From: Mycobacterium syngnathidarum
GTDB lineage: Bacteria; Actinomycetota; Actinomycetes; Mycobacteriales; Mycobacteriaceae
Direction of reading: 5' to 3'
NCBI RefSeq assembly: GCF_001942625.1
Contig: NZ_MLCL01000086.1
Span: forward strand, 248,001 to 312,000
DNA length: 64,000 bases
The notes under the pieces were generated by a model, which did no database searches, was not told the origin of the DNA, and saw nothing but the letters and a program-made list of their open reading frames with translations. The position numbers and the translations under genes were made by a program. This document shows positions 44,089-52,906 of this stretch, in pieces (within the stretch, counting starts at the first letter, position 1; the number at the start of each line of letters is the position of its first letter).

Positions 44089-44922
44089 ATGCAGAAGTGG
44101 ACCATCGGCACGCTGACAGTTCATTCCGTCCTCGAGACGCTGGTGCCGACCCGACCCGACCGGCTGTTTCGCGGGCTTCCGTCGGACCTCCCGAGCTGGC
44201 TCCAGCCGCACTATGTCGATGACGCGGGCAACCTGCTGGTGGCCATCCAGTCGTTCTTCATCGAATCTGGTGACGAGCTCGTGGTCGTGGACTGCTGCTT
44301 CGGGGAGGGCCACGACCTGCCGTACCAGATCCCGATGGACCCGGACCGGTATGGCCAGTCGCTGGCCGCAGCTGGATTCACCCCCGGCGATGTGACCACC
44401 GTCGTGTGCACCCACCTTCACCTCGATCATGCCGGGCGTAACACCACGCGGCACGACGGCGCCTGGATACCCACCTACCCCAACGCGACCTACCTACTGG
44501 CCGCCGATGAGTACGCGTCCTGGCGGCAATCCTCGGCGCCGAACCGAGCTGCCGCCGAGACCGTCGAACCGCTTGTCGCACACGATGTTCTGCGGCTCAC
44601 CGAGATGGACCATGCGATCACCGAAGAGATCCGGCTGATCGCGACACCGGGTCATACACCGGGCCACACGGCGGTGCGGCTCGAATCCGGCGGGGAAGTG
44701 GCGGTGATCAGCGGAGACGTCATCCACCACCCGCTGCAGATCACGCATCCGGAGGTGCAGCCGTTGCCCGACGAAGATCCAGGTGCGGCCGCGGTTACGC
44801 GCGCGCGGCTGCTGCAGAGTGTCGCCGACGAACAGGCCCTCCTTCTCGGAACCCACTTCGCCGCACCCACCGCAGGCACCGTCGTCTCCGACGGCGACCG
44901 GCTGATGTGGGTGCCGTTGTAA
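44089..44922 (+). CDS. Metallo-beta-lactamase-fold hydrolase
   Basis: 277 residues. Zn motif THLHLDHAG, downstream metal His in TPGHTPGHT, SGDVIHHP with the bridging Asp, and a final GTHFAAP His. This resembles lactonase/thioesterase-type MBL proteins (N-acyl homoserine lactonase class) rather than beta-lactamases. It is divergent from GntR, so it may hydrolyse an intermediate (thioester or lactone) of the CoA-ligase pathway. It converges on the universal stress gene. Confidence 0.85.
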   Translation: MQKWTIGTLTVHSVLETLVPTRPDRLFRGLPSDLPSWLQPHYVDDAGNLLVAIQSFFIESGDELVVVDCCFGEGHDLPYQIPMDPDRYGQSLAAAGFTPGDVTTVVCTHLHLDHAGRNTTRHDGAWIPTYPNATYLLAADEYASWRQSSAPNRAAAETVEPLVAHDVLRLTEMDHAITEEIRLIATPGHTPGHTAVRLESGGEVAVISGDVIHHPLQITHPEVQPLPDEDPGAAAVTRARLLQSVADEQALLLGTHFAAPTAGTVVSDGDRLMWVPL

Positions 44923-44933
44923 CCTGTGGCGCC

Positions 44934-45422
44934 TCAGTCCGCGGTGTGCACGATCAGGATGTCGATCTTGACGCGGCGGGCAATGGTGTCGGGCACCGAA
45001 CCCAGCAGACGTCCGGCGACGGAGTTCAGTCCGATGTCACCGACGACGATCAGATCTGCCTTGACGTCGGTGGCCAGTTTGACGAGTGCCTCGACCGGCG
45101 CGCCCTCGATTGCCTTCTCGTTGATGTCGCCGGCACCGGCAGCCTTTGCCCGGTCGCGGGCCACCTGGAGGATCTCGTACACGGGCGCGGCCCCGTGCAG
45201 CCGGTAGCCCTCTCCCTTGAGGCTGTCGGCAGCACGCGTGTCGACCACATGGTCGTGCGACGGCGCACGTGACCAGCCGCCCTTCTCCACCACGGGCTGA
45301 TACGCGCTCGCGATGATCAGCTTGGCGTTCTCCTGCGCGGCGATCTCGCCGGCGCGGTGGACCGCGCGCAACGACGAGTCCGAGCCGTCGGTCCCGACCA
45401 CGATCGTCCGATACGTGCTCAT
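44934..45422 (-). CDS. Universal stress protein, Rv1636/TB15.3-like
   Basis: 162 residues from ATG 45422 (GGAGA upstream). Begins STYRTIVVGTDGSDSS and ends in GRLLGSVPDTIARR followed by VDILIVHT-like residues, with the ATP/cAMP-binding GDIGLNS(V)AGRLLGS loop. M. tuberculosis Rv1636 (146 residues in memory) binds cAMP. Relative to it, this protein has a longer loop near residues 40-60 containing EKGGWSRAPSHDHVVDTR. It is a soluble nucleotide-binding stress protein. Confidence 0.85.
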   Translation of the reverse strand: MSTYRTIVVGTDGSDSSLRAVHRAGEIAAQENAKLIIASAYQPVVEKGGWSRAPSHDHVVDTRAADSLKGEGYRLHGAAPVYEILQVARDRAKAAGAGDINEKAIEGAPVEALVKLATDVKADLIVVGDIGLNSVAGRLLGSVPDTIARRVKIDILIVHTAD

Positions 45423-45663
45423 GTTGTCTCCGAACTGTCGGCTTAGCAGGACGACCAGGACATTAATGCACGTCAATCTTTCGCCGGTGGAGTTTCGGCC
45501 GCGTGCCGTGTCGAGGACAACCGAAGCAGGTGTCAACCGTCAGCCGACCTCACACAGATGGAGAGCGGTTCTCGGGCATAAGCGCAGGAAACGGCAACGT
45601 CGACGGTCCCTGCCAACTGAAGCCAACCGGAGCTGCTAACGTCACTTAAGCAATAAATGAAGT

Positions 45664-45669
45664 TACACT
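45664..45669 (+). promoter_or_regulatory. -10 element of the Fic gene (leaderless)
   Basis: TACACT ends 6 nt before GTG 45676 in an AT-rich stretch; no ribosome site. An imperfect inverted repeat (TGAAGTTACACTG, then CAGTGACTTCA) surrounds it and could be an autoregulatory site. Confidence 0.45.
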
Positions 45670-45675
45670 GGGTCA

Positions 45676-46848
45676 GTGACTTCACTTCGGCCCGTCACCT
45701 ACGAGGACGTCCGCTGGGAGCCGCAGGGCAGGCGGTATGCGAGCACGGCGCCGCCCAGGTACGGCACCTATCATCCCGCGGTCCCAACCAGCATTGCCGA
45801 CTTGGTCCTAGAACTGCCGTCATCTGTGTTGGCCGACGCTGAGTTGGCCAGTCGCGAGATCGGACGGTTTGACGCCGAACTTGGCGGCGAGATCGCTCCG
45901 TTTGCTGCGGTGTTGCTGCGGTCGGAGTCGGCCGCCAGCTCGCAGATAGAGAACTTGACCGCGTCGGCGCGCGCTATCGGTGAGGCTGAGCTGCCCGGTG
46001 GCAAGGCTAAGCGCAACGCGGAGGTGATCGTCGCCAACACTGCCGCGATGCAAGCCGCGATTGCTTTGTCCGACGCCGTGGACGCCAACGCCATCCTGAC
46101 CATGCACCGCGCGTTGATGGTCAATGATCCGCGCCATACCCCAGGCGAATTCCGCACTGAGCCGGTGTGGATCGGCGGTGGGTCCACTCCGATCGGCGCG
46201 ACGTTTGTCGGTCCGCGCCATGAATTGATCCCTGGGGCGATCGGCGATCTGATCGCGTTCGCGCAGCGCGCCGACATTCCTGCGCTTCCGCAGATCGCAG
46301 TAAGCCACGCACAGTTCGAGACCATTCACCCCTTCACCGATGGCAATGGCCGCACGGGCCGTGCGTTGGTACAAGCGATGCTGCGCAACAAAGATATGAC
46401 CCGTCAGGTCACGGTTCCGGTCTCCGCCGGATTGCTGGCCGACACCGGCGCATACTTCGCGGCGTTGACGAGCTACCGCGACGGAGACGCAGCGCCGATC
46501 GTCGAGCGCTTCGCCGAAGCTACCGTTCTGGCTATCGGCAACGGGCGACGACTAGTCACCGATCTGCGCGAAATCCGGGAAACGTGGAACGACGTAATCG
46601 CCGCACGGTCCGATTCCGCGGTGTGGAAGGTCGCCGATTTATTGACCCGCCGCCCTGTCGTGAACGCTGCGCTCTTGGCGCAAGAGCTGAGCATCGAATC
46701 TACCAACGCGCACCGCTACCTCAACCCACTCGCCGAGGCGGGAATCCTCGTCGAGACAACAAATGGACCGCGCAACCGAGTGTGGCGGTCACCTGAAGTC
46801 CTTGCTGCGATTGACGCTTTCGCCGAACGCGCCGGCCGGCGAGGCTAA
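45676..46848 (+). CDS. Class II Fic protein (AMP-transferase) with C-terminal winged helix
   Basis: 390 residues from GTG 45676. The catalytic loop HPFTDGNGRTGR (218-229) is intact, with catalytic His218. An inhibitory helix precedes it: Ser88-x3-Glu92-Asn93 fits (S/T)xxxE(G/N), with the Glu that blocks ATP gamma-phosphate in class II Fic enzymes. The last ~90 residues form a winged-helix-like domain. It would AMPylate a protein target when the Glu is displaced. It is a single gene without an antitoxin gene, consistent with intramolecular inhibition. It sits just beyond the 3' end of tRNA-Arg. Confidence 0.85.
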   Translation: MTSLRPVTYEDVRWEPQGRRYASTAPPRYGTYHPAVPTSIADLVLELPSSVLADAELASREIGRFDAELGGEIAPFAAVLLRSESAASSQIENLTASARAIGEAELPGGKAKRNAEVIVANTAAMQAAIALSDAVDANAILTMHRALMVNDPRHTPGEFRTEPVWIGGGSTPIGATFVGPRHELIPGAIGDLIAFAQRADIPALPQIAVSHAQFETIHPFTDGNGRTGRALVQAMLRNKDMTRQVTVPVSAGLLADTGAYFAALTSYRDGDAAPIVERFAEATVLAIGNGRRLVTDLREIRETWNDVIAARSDSAVWKVADLLTRRPVVNAALLAQELSIESTNAHRYLNPLAEAGILVETTNGPRNRVWRSPEVLAAIDAFAERAGRRG

Positions 46849-47024
46849 CCTCGAAACGAGCGTGCTCGCTAAGCGTGTCCGCCGATCAGACGAGCTACGT
46901 GAGATGCAGGCTCACCTATTGTATTGAGCTTGTTTTGAGCGAGCGCTCGACCGACATGGAGTTGTCGGATGTGCGGGGTCCGGTGCGCTCAAGAACAAGA
47001 CGCACACGTCAAACGAACGAGCCA

Positions 47025-47100
47025 TGGCACCCCCGACAGGATTCGAACCTGCAACCGACCGGGTAGAAACCGGATGCGCTATCCGTTGCGCCACGGGGGC
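47025..47100 (-). tRNA. tRNA-Arg (anticodon UCU)
   Basis: 76 nt including an encoded 3' CCA. Read on the minus strand: acceptor GCCCCCG pairs with CGGGGGT, D-arm GCGC/GCGC, anticodon loop TTTCTAC with TCT at 34-36, and T-arm GCAGG-TTCGAAT-CCTGT. The 27-43 pair is a T-T mismatch. It decodes AGA, rare in this GC-rich genome. TAAATT ~17 nt upstream of its 5' end is a likely -10. Confidence 0.9.
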
Positions 47101-47368
47101 AAGTCGGACCACCACAATTTACACCGCGTTGGGTGTCGCTACCGAAACGGATGTGCACCACGTGGGCTGCTCGAACCGCAGCCGATGGCGGCCGCCCCGT
47201 TTCGCGACCTACCGGACAAACACCTCCCACCGATCGACGAAACCCGTACCTCGGCGTGAAGGGGCGGTGACGCGCGTCGGACGCCCGGCAAAGCCCTACG
47301 CGGCCACCGGTGGCGGACTAGCGTGGACGCTGCACTTGGTGGCCAGGGGAGGGGAGAGGGACCACGCT

Positions 47369-48838
47369 ATGAGCGACGTGCCGGAGTTGGACGCGGCCGG
47401 ACTGCCCGAAGAGCTGAGCGCAGTCGATCAGCTGTTGCATCGGGGTGAGGCAAACCCGCGAACTCGATCCGGGATCCTGGGTGTCGAGATCCTCGACACC
47501 ACACCGGATTGGGAACGATTCCGCTCCCGGCTCGACCAGGCGTCGCGGAAGGTGCTGCGGCTGCGCCAGAAGGTCGTCATGCCGACCCTGCCCACCGCCG
47601 CTCCCCGCTGGGTCGTCGACCCCGACTTCAACCTCCACTACCACGTGCGGCGGGTGCGGGTTCCAGAGCCCGGAACGCTGCGCGACGTGTTCGACCTGGC
47701 CGAGGTTGCGCTGCAATCGCCGATGGACATCAGCCGCCCGCTGTGGAGCGCGACCCTCGTCGAAGGGCTGGCCGACGGCCGCGCGGCGACCATCCTGCAC
47801 CTGAGCCATGCGGTGTCCGACGGCGTCGGCATCGTCGAGATGTTCGCCAACATCTACGACCTCGAACGCGATCCCGAACCGGCTGCGTCCGCGCCACTGC
47901 CCATTCCGCAGGATCTCTCGCCCAACGACCTGATGCGTGAGGGCATCAGCCGGCTGCCGGGATCGATCGCCGGCGGCGTGCTCGGTGCGCTCGGGCAAGC
48001 GGCCCGCGCGGTGACCAAGGTGGTGCGTGATCCGGTCTCCGCGGTCAACGGTGCGGTCGACTACGCGAGGTCCGGCGCGCGGGTGATGGGGCCTGCTGCC
48101 CACCCCTCGCCATTGTTGCGGCGCCGCAGCCTGTCGTCGCGCACAGAAGCGATCGACATCCCGTTCGCCGACTTGCACCGCGCGGCCAAGGCGGCCGGCG
48201 GTTCGATCAACGATGCATATCTCGCCGGACTCTGCGGCGCCCTGCGGCTCTACCACGATGCCAAAGGCATCTCGATCGACACGTTGCCGATGGCCGTGCC
48301 CGTCAACCTGCGGTCCGAGGACGATCCGGCCGGCGGCAACCGCTTCGCCGGGGTCAACCTCGCCGCACCTGTCGGGATCGTCGACCCCGAGACGCGGATC
48401 AAAGCCGTCCGGTCGCAGATGACGAGCAAGCGCGAGGAGCGCGCCATCGACATGGTCGGCTCGATCGCGCCCGTGCTGAGCCTGCTGCCCGACGCCGTGC
48501 TGGAGACGGTGGCCGGCTCGGTGGTGAATTCCGACGTGCAGGCAAGCAACGTTCCGGTCTACCCGGGCGATACCTTCATCGCCGGGGCAAAGATATTGCG
48601 TCACTATGGGATCGGCCCGTTGCCCGGAGTCGCGATGATGGTGGTGCTGATCTCCAGATCGGGATACATCACGGTCACCACCCGCTACGACCGGGCGGCC
48701 ATCGCCGACGACAAACTGTTCGCCAAGTGCCTGCTGGACGGCTTCGACGAGGTGCTGGCGCTCGGCGGCGCCGGCCGAGCGGAGCCCGCCTCCTTCAGCA
48801 GCGACGCGTCGGCGACGAGCGGGAGTGCTGCACAGTGA
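47369..48838 (+). CDS. Wax ester synthase/diacylglycerol acyltransferase (WS/DGAT, Rv2484c-like)
   Basis: 489 residues from ATG 47369 (GGGGAGAGGG upstream). Condensation-like fold; the active site is SHAVSDG with His147 and Asp151, where the usual first His of HHxxxDG is Ser. A late PLPGVAMMVVLISRSGYITVTTRYDR segment is typical of the family. It would esterify diacylglycerol or alcohols with acyl-CoA. It leads an operon with plsC and plsB2, all joined by 4-bp GTGA overlaps, as at Rv2484c-Rv2482c. Confidence 0.9.
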   Translation: MSDVPELDAAGLPEELSAVDQLLHRGEANPRTRSGILGVEILDTTPDWERFRSRLDQASRKVLRLRQKVVMPTLPTAAPRWVVDPDFNLHYHVRRVRVPEPGTLRDVFDLAEVALQSPMDISRPLWSATLVEGLADGRAATILHLSHAVSDGVGIVEMFANIYDLERDPEPAASAPLPIPQDLSPNDLMREGISRLPGSIAGGVLGALGQAARAVTKVVRDPVSAVNGAVDYARSGARVMGPAAHPSPLLRRRSLSSRTEAIDIPFADLHRAAKAAGGSINDAYLAGLCGALRLYHDAKGISIDTLPMAVPVNLRSEDDPAGGNRFAGVNLAAPVGIVDPETRIKAVRSQMTSKREERAIDMVGSIAPVLSLLPDAVLETVAGSVVNSDVQASNVPVYPGDTFIAGAKILRHYGIGPLPGVAMMVVLISRSGYITVTTRYDRAAIADDKLFAKCLLDGFDEVLALGGAGRAEPASFSSDASATSGSAAQ

Positions 48839-50481
48839 CTTCGAAGGATTCGGACGCACAGGCAACCCGGCAGATGCGGCTGCCGGGCACCCTCGCCGAG
48901 ATCGAGGGCAGTCCGGAGGGCCCCGAGATCGGCGCCTTCTTCGACCTGGACGGAACTCTCGTGGCCGGGTTCACCGGCGTGATCATGACCCGGGACCGGT
49001 TGCGCCGTGGCCAGATGGGCGTCGGCGAGTTCATCGGCATGGTGCAGGCCGGCCTCAACCATCAGCTGGGGCGCTCGGAGTTCGAGGACCTGATCGGCAA
49101 GGGTGCCCGGATGCTGCGCGGCAACTCGCTGAGCGACCTCGACGAGCTGGGCGAGCGACTTTTCGTCCAGCACGTGCAGGGCCGCATGTACCCGGAGATG
49201 CGCGCGATGGTGCGTGCCCACATGGCCCGTGGGCACACCGTGGTGTTGAGCTCGTCGGCGCTGACAGTTCAAGTGGAGCCCGTCGCGCGGTTCTTGGGCA
49301 TCGACAACGTGCTGTGCAACAAGTTCGAGACCGACGAGGACGGTCTGATCACCGGCGAAGTCGAGACGCCGGTGATCTGGGGCCCCGGCAAAGCCCGTGC
49401 GGTGCAGAACTTCTCGTCGGCCAACGGAGTGGACCTGACCAAGAGCTACTTCTACGCCGACGGCGACGAAGATGTCGCCCTGATGTACCTGGTGGGCCAC
49501 CCCCGGCCGACGAATCCGGCCGGCAAGCTGGCGGCCGTGGCCGCCAAGCGCGGCTGGCCCGTGCTGAAGTTCAGCAGCCGCAGCGGCAGCAGTCCCGTTG
49601 CGCAGCTGCGGACCCTGGCCAGCCTGGCCACCATTCCGACGGTGGCCGCCGGGGCGATCGGACTCGGGTTGCTCACCCGCAACAAGCGCACTGGTGTCAA
49701 CTTCTTCACCTCGAACTGGAGCAAGCTGCTCATGCTCACCACGGGCATCGAACTCAACGTTCTAGGCGAGGAAAACCTGACCGCCCAACGCCCCGCGGTG
49801 TTCATCTTCAATCACCGCAACCAAGCGGACCCGATGATCGCGGGCAGACTGGTCGGGGTTGATTTCACCGGGGTCGGGAAGAAAGAGCTCGAGCGCAATC
49901 CGCTGATGGGTCCGCTGGGCAAGGTCATGGATGCAGCCTTCATCGACCGCGACGATCCGGAGAAGGCTGTCGAAAGCCTGCACAGAGTGGAAGAGCTTGC
50001 CCGCAAAGGCCTCTCGATCCTGATCGCGCCCGAGGGTACTCGCCTCGACACCACCGAGGTCGGCCCGTTCAAGAAGGGGCCGTTCCGCATCGCGATGGCC
50101 GCCGGTATTCCGATCGTGCCGATCGTGATCCGCAACGCCGAGGTGATCGCGCACCGCGATTCCAGCACGTTCAACCCTGGCAAGGTGGATGTCGCGGTGT
50201 ACCCGCCGATATCGGTGGCGGACTGGACGGTCGAGAACCTCTCCGACCGCATCGCCGAGGTCCGGCAGATCTACCTCGACACGCTGAAATCCTGGCCGCA
50301 CGACGAACTGCCCACGTTCGACATCTACTCCCGCGCCACGCCGGCCAAGAAAGCGGCGCCACGCCGAGCCGCCGAGAAAGCACCGGCGAAGAAGGCGCCG
50401 GCCAAGAAGTCGCCCACGAAAAAGCCTGCAGCCAAATCGGATACCTCATCGCCGCGGTCGACTCGCAAGGGCCGACCGTGA
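48835..50481 (+). CDS. plsC: Bifunctional HAD phosphatase / 1-acyl-glycerol-3-phosphate acyltransferase PlsC
   Basis: 548 residues from GTG 48835. N-terminal HAD-IB phosphatase (DLDGTL nucleophile, then SSSAL and [11 protein letters not shown]), then the PlsC acyltransferase with NHRNQAD (His327, Asp332) and APEGTR. The last ~45 residues are a Lys/Ala/Pro-rich tail. It would acylate lysophosphatidate and perhaps dephosphorylate a product. It overlaps the WS/DGAT stop and the plsB2 start by 4 bp each. Confidence 0.9.
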   Translation: MTSKDSDAQATRQMRLPGTLAEIEGSPEGPEIGAFFDLDGTLVAGFTGVIMTRDRLRRGQMGVGEFIGMVQAGLNHQLGRSEFEDLIGKGARMLRGNSLSDLDELGERLFVQHVQGRMYPEMRAMVRAHMARGHTVVLSSSALTVQVEPVARFLGIDNVLCNKFETDEDGLITGEVETPVIWGPGKARAVQNFSSANGVDLTKSYFYADGDEDVALMYLVGHPRPTNPAGKLAAVAAKRGWPVLKFSSRSGSSPVAQLRTLASLATIPTVAAGAIGLGLLTRNKRTGVNFFTSNWSKLLMLTTGIELNVLGEENLTAQRPAVFIFNHRNQADPMIAGRLVGVDFTGVGKKELERNPLMGPLGKVMDAAFIDRDDPEKAVESLHRVEELARKGLSILIAPEGTRLDTTEVGPFKKGPFRIAMAAGIPIVPIVIRNAEVIAHRDSSTFNPGKVDVAVYPPISVADWTVENLSDRIAEVRQIYLDTLKSWPHDELPTFDIYSRATPAKKAAPRRAAEKAPAKKAPAKKSPTKKPAAKSDTSSPRSTRKGRP

Positions 50482-52853
50482 CCGCGGGTATCGAGGATTA
50501 CCCGAGCTTCAGCACCACCGACGATGCGCTGGTGCTGGCATCGGTGTCGTCACCGGCCGAGCTCGAACTGCTCAACGACTGGCTCAAGGCGCAACGGCGC
50601 GAACACCCCGACACCACCGTCGAGGTACTGCAACTGCCCGCCACCGACGAACCCGCCCCCGGTGTGGTGGCCCGCTTGGTCGAGGAGTTGGAATCGGACG
50701 AGGACCGCCTGGTGGTGCCGGTCCGGGTGTTCTGGGTGCCGGGCGGGTTACCCACCCGGCTGAAAGTGGTGGGCCTGATCTCCGGGCGGGACACCTACCG
50801 GCCTCCGGAAATCCTGCAGCGGCGCATCCTGCGTAAGAACCCGACGCGCGCCCGGATCGTCGCCGGTGAACCGGCCAAGGTATCGGAGCTGCGCAAGCAG
50901 TGGAGCGAGACCACGGTCGCCGAAAATCCCAGGGAATTCGCGCGATTCGTCCTTCGCCGGGCGGTGCTGGCGATCGAGCGGGTGGAGCTCCGTCTGCTGG
51001 GCCCCGAGTACAAGTCGCCACGGCTGGTCAAACCCGAGATGCTGGACTCGGCACGCTTCCGTCAGGGCCTGGAGCAGATTCCCGGCGCGACGGTGGAAAA
51101 GGCCGGGGAGATGCTCGACGAGCTGTCCACCGGATGGAGCCGGTTCTCGGTGGATCTGATCCCGACCATGGGCCGGGCCATCTTCAGCCGTGGCTTCGAC
51201 CCACGCATCGACTACGACCGCGGCGAGATCGAGTCGATGCGTCATGCCCTCGAACAACATCCGGCGGTGCTGCTGTTTTCCCACCGCTCGTATCTCGACG
51301 GGGTCATCGTGCCAGTGGCCATGCAGGAGAACCGTCTTCCGCCGGTCTACACGTTCGCCGGGATCAACCTGTCCTTCGGCCTGATGGGGCCGCTGTTCCG
51401 GCATTCCGGCGTCATCTTCCTGCGCCGCAAACTCGACGACCCCTTGTACAAGTACGTGCTGCGCCAATACGTCGGGTACATCGTGGAGAAGCGGTTCAAC
51501 CTGAACTGGTCCATCGAGGGCACCCGGTCGCGGACCGGAAAGATGTTGCCGCCCAAGCTCGGACTGCTCGCCTATGTCGCCAACGCCTACCTCGACGGGC
51601 GCAGCGACGACATCCTGCTGCAGCCGGTGTCGATCAGCTTCGACCAACTGCACGAGACCGCCGAGTACGCCGCCTACGCCCGCGGCGGTGAGAAAACGCC
51701 CGAGGGCCTGAGTTGGCTGTACAACTTCATCAAGGCGCAGGGGGAGCGCAACTACGGCAAGATCTATGTCCGCTTCCCCGAGGCGGTTTCGATGCGCGAG
51801 CACCTGGGCGAGCCAGGCGGTGAGACGGCCCACGACGAGGCGGCGAAACGCCTGGCCATGCAGAAGATGGCCTTCGAGGTGGCCTGGCGGATTCTGCGGG
51901 TCACCCCGGTCAACGCGACCAACCTGGTCTCGGCGCTGCTGCTGGGCGCCCGCGGGGTTGCCCTGACTCTGGATCAGCTGCACCACACGCTGCAGGATTC
52001 GCTGGACTACCTGGAGCGCAAGAACACCCCGATGACCAACAGCGCGCTGCGGCTGCGAACCGCCGAGGGCGTGCGCTCGGCGGTCGACGCCCTCTCCGGC
52101 GGGCACCCGGTCACGTTGGTGGACAGTGGGCGCGAGCCGGTGTGGCGCATCGCCCCCGAGGACGAGCTGGAGGCGGCGTTCTACCGCAACTCCCTGATCC
52201 ACGCCTTCCAGGAGACCTCGATCGTCGAACTGGCGCTGGCGTACGCGGCCCGAGTCGCCGGCGACCCGCTGCAGGCGTTCTGGACCCAGGTGATGCGGCT
52301 GCGCGACCTGCTCAAGTTCGATTTCTACTTCGCCGATTCGGCGGCGTTCCGCGACAACGTCGCCGAAGAGATGTCCTGGTACGACCGCACAGCGGAAGGA
52401 CAGGCGGCCGGCGGCTGGGAAGCGAAGGTCTCCGCCGGGGGCGACGATATCTATCAGATGTTGCGCCGCAAACGACCGCTGTTGGTGGGTGCCATGTTGC
52501 GGCCGTTCTTCGAGGCCTACGGAATCGTCGCCGACGTATTGCGGGACGCGCCGCCCGAGATCGGTGAGCGGGATCTGACCAAGCGGGCGCTCGGCGTCGG
52601 ACGTCAGTACGTCGCCCAGGGCAGGGTGGGCAGCAACGAGTCGGTCTCGGCGTTGCTGTTCGCCACCGCGCGGCAGGTGGCCGCGGATCAGGACCTGCTG
52701 GTCAACGGCCCCGACCTGCGGGCGCGGCGCAACGCCTTCCGGGACGAACTGCGCGGGATCGTCTCCGACATGGACAAAGTCGACGAGATCGCCCGGGAGC
52801 AGTTCTATATCCGGGATAAACAGCTGCGCGCCCAGCGAGACCTTTCCGACTAG
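50478..52853 (+). CDS. plsB2: Glycerol-3-phosphate acyltransferase PlsB2
   Basis: 791 residues from GTG 50478. Acyltransferase motifs: HRSYLDG (His269, Asp274), the glycerol-phosphate-binding [15 protein letters not shown], and a long C-terminal helical region as in PlsB. It makes the first acylation product, which PlsC then uses; the WS/DGAT protein can consume the resulting diacylglycerol. The operon thus spans glycerolipid synthesis from G3P to storage lipid. Confidence 0.92.
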   Translation: MTAGIEDYPSFSTTDDALVLASVSSPAELELLNDWLKAQRREHPDTTVEVLQLPATDEPAPGVVARLVEELESDEDRLVVPVRVFWVPGGLPTRLKVVGLISGRDTYRPPEILQRRILRKNPTRARIVAGEPAKVSELRKQWSETTVAENPREFARFVLRRAVLAIERVELRLLGPEYKSPRLVKPEMLDSARFRQGLEQIPGATVEKAGEMLDELSTGWSRFSVDLIPTMGRAIFSRGFDPRIDYDRGEIESMRHALEQHPAVLLFSHRSYLDGVIVPVAMQENRLPPVYTFAGINLSFGLMGPLFRHSGVIFLRRKLDDPLYKYVLRQYVGYIVEKRFNLNWSIEGTRSRTGKMLPPKLGLLAYVANAYLDGRSDDILLQPVSISFDQLHETAEYAAYARGGEKTPEGLSWLYNFIKAQGERNYGKIYVRFPEAVSMREHLGEPGGETAHDEAAKRLAMQKMAFEVAWRILRVTPVNATNLVSALLLGARGVALTLDQLHHTLQDSLDYLERKNTPMTNSALRLRTAEGVRSAVDALSGGHPVTLVDSGREPVWRIAPEDELEAAFYRNSLIHAFQETSIVELALAYAARVAGDPLQAFWTQVMRLRDLLKFDFYFADSAAFRDNVAEEMSWYDRTAEGQAAGGWEAKVSAGGDDIYQMLRRKRPLLVGAMLRPFFEAYGIVADVLRDAPPEIGERDLTKRALGVGRQYVAQGRVGSNESVSALLFATARQVAADQDLLVNGPDLRARRNAFRDELRGIVSDMDKVDEIAREQFYIRDKQLRAQRDLSD

Positions 52854-52894
52854 CCCACCCGGCTGCCGGCGGGGGCATGGCGGTGTCCACGCCA

Positions 52895-52900
52895 TACCCT
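52895..52900 (+). promoter_or_regulatory. -10 element of the second CopD/CtaG gene (leaderless)
   Basis: TACCCT ends 6 nt before ATG 52907, making that codon the likely start rather than the upstream ATG at 52877. Confidence 0.45.
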
Positions 52901-52906
52901 TGGACC

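Noticed and set aside
47025..47100. Attachment-site duplication from a tRNA-integrated element
   Set aside because: I found no second copy of the tRNA 3' end to the left and no integrase gene.
47318..48865. Minus-strand frame of about 515 codons opposite WS/DGAT
   Set aside because: Shadow of the WS/DGAT gene; no domain.
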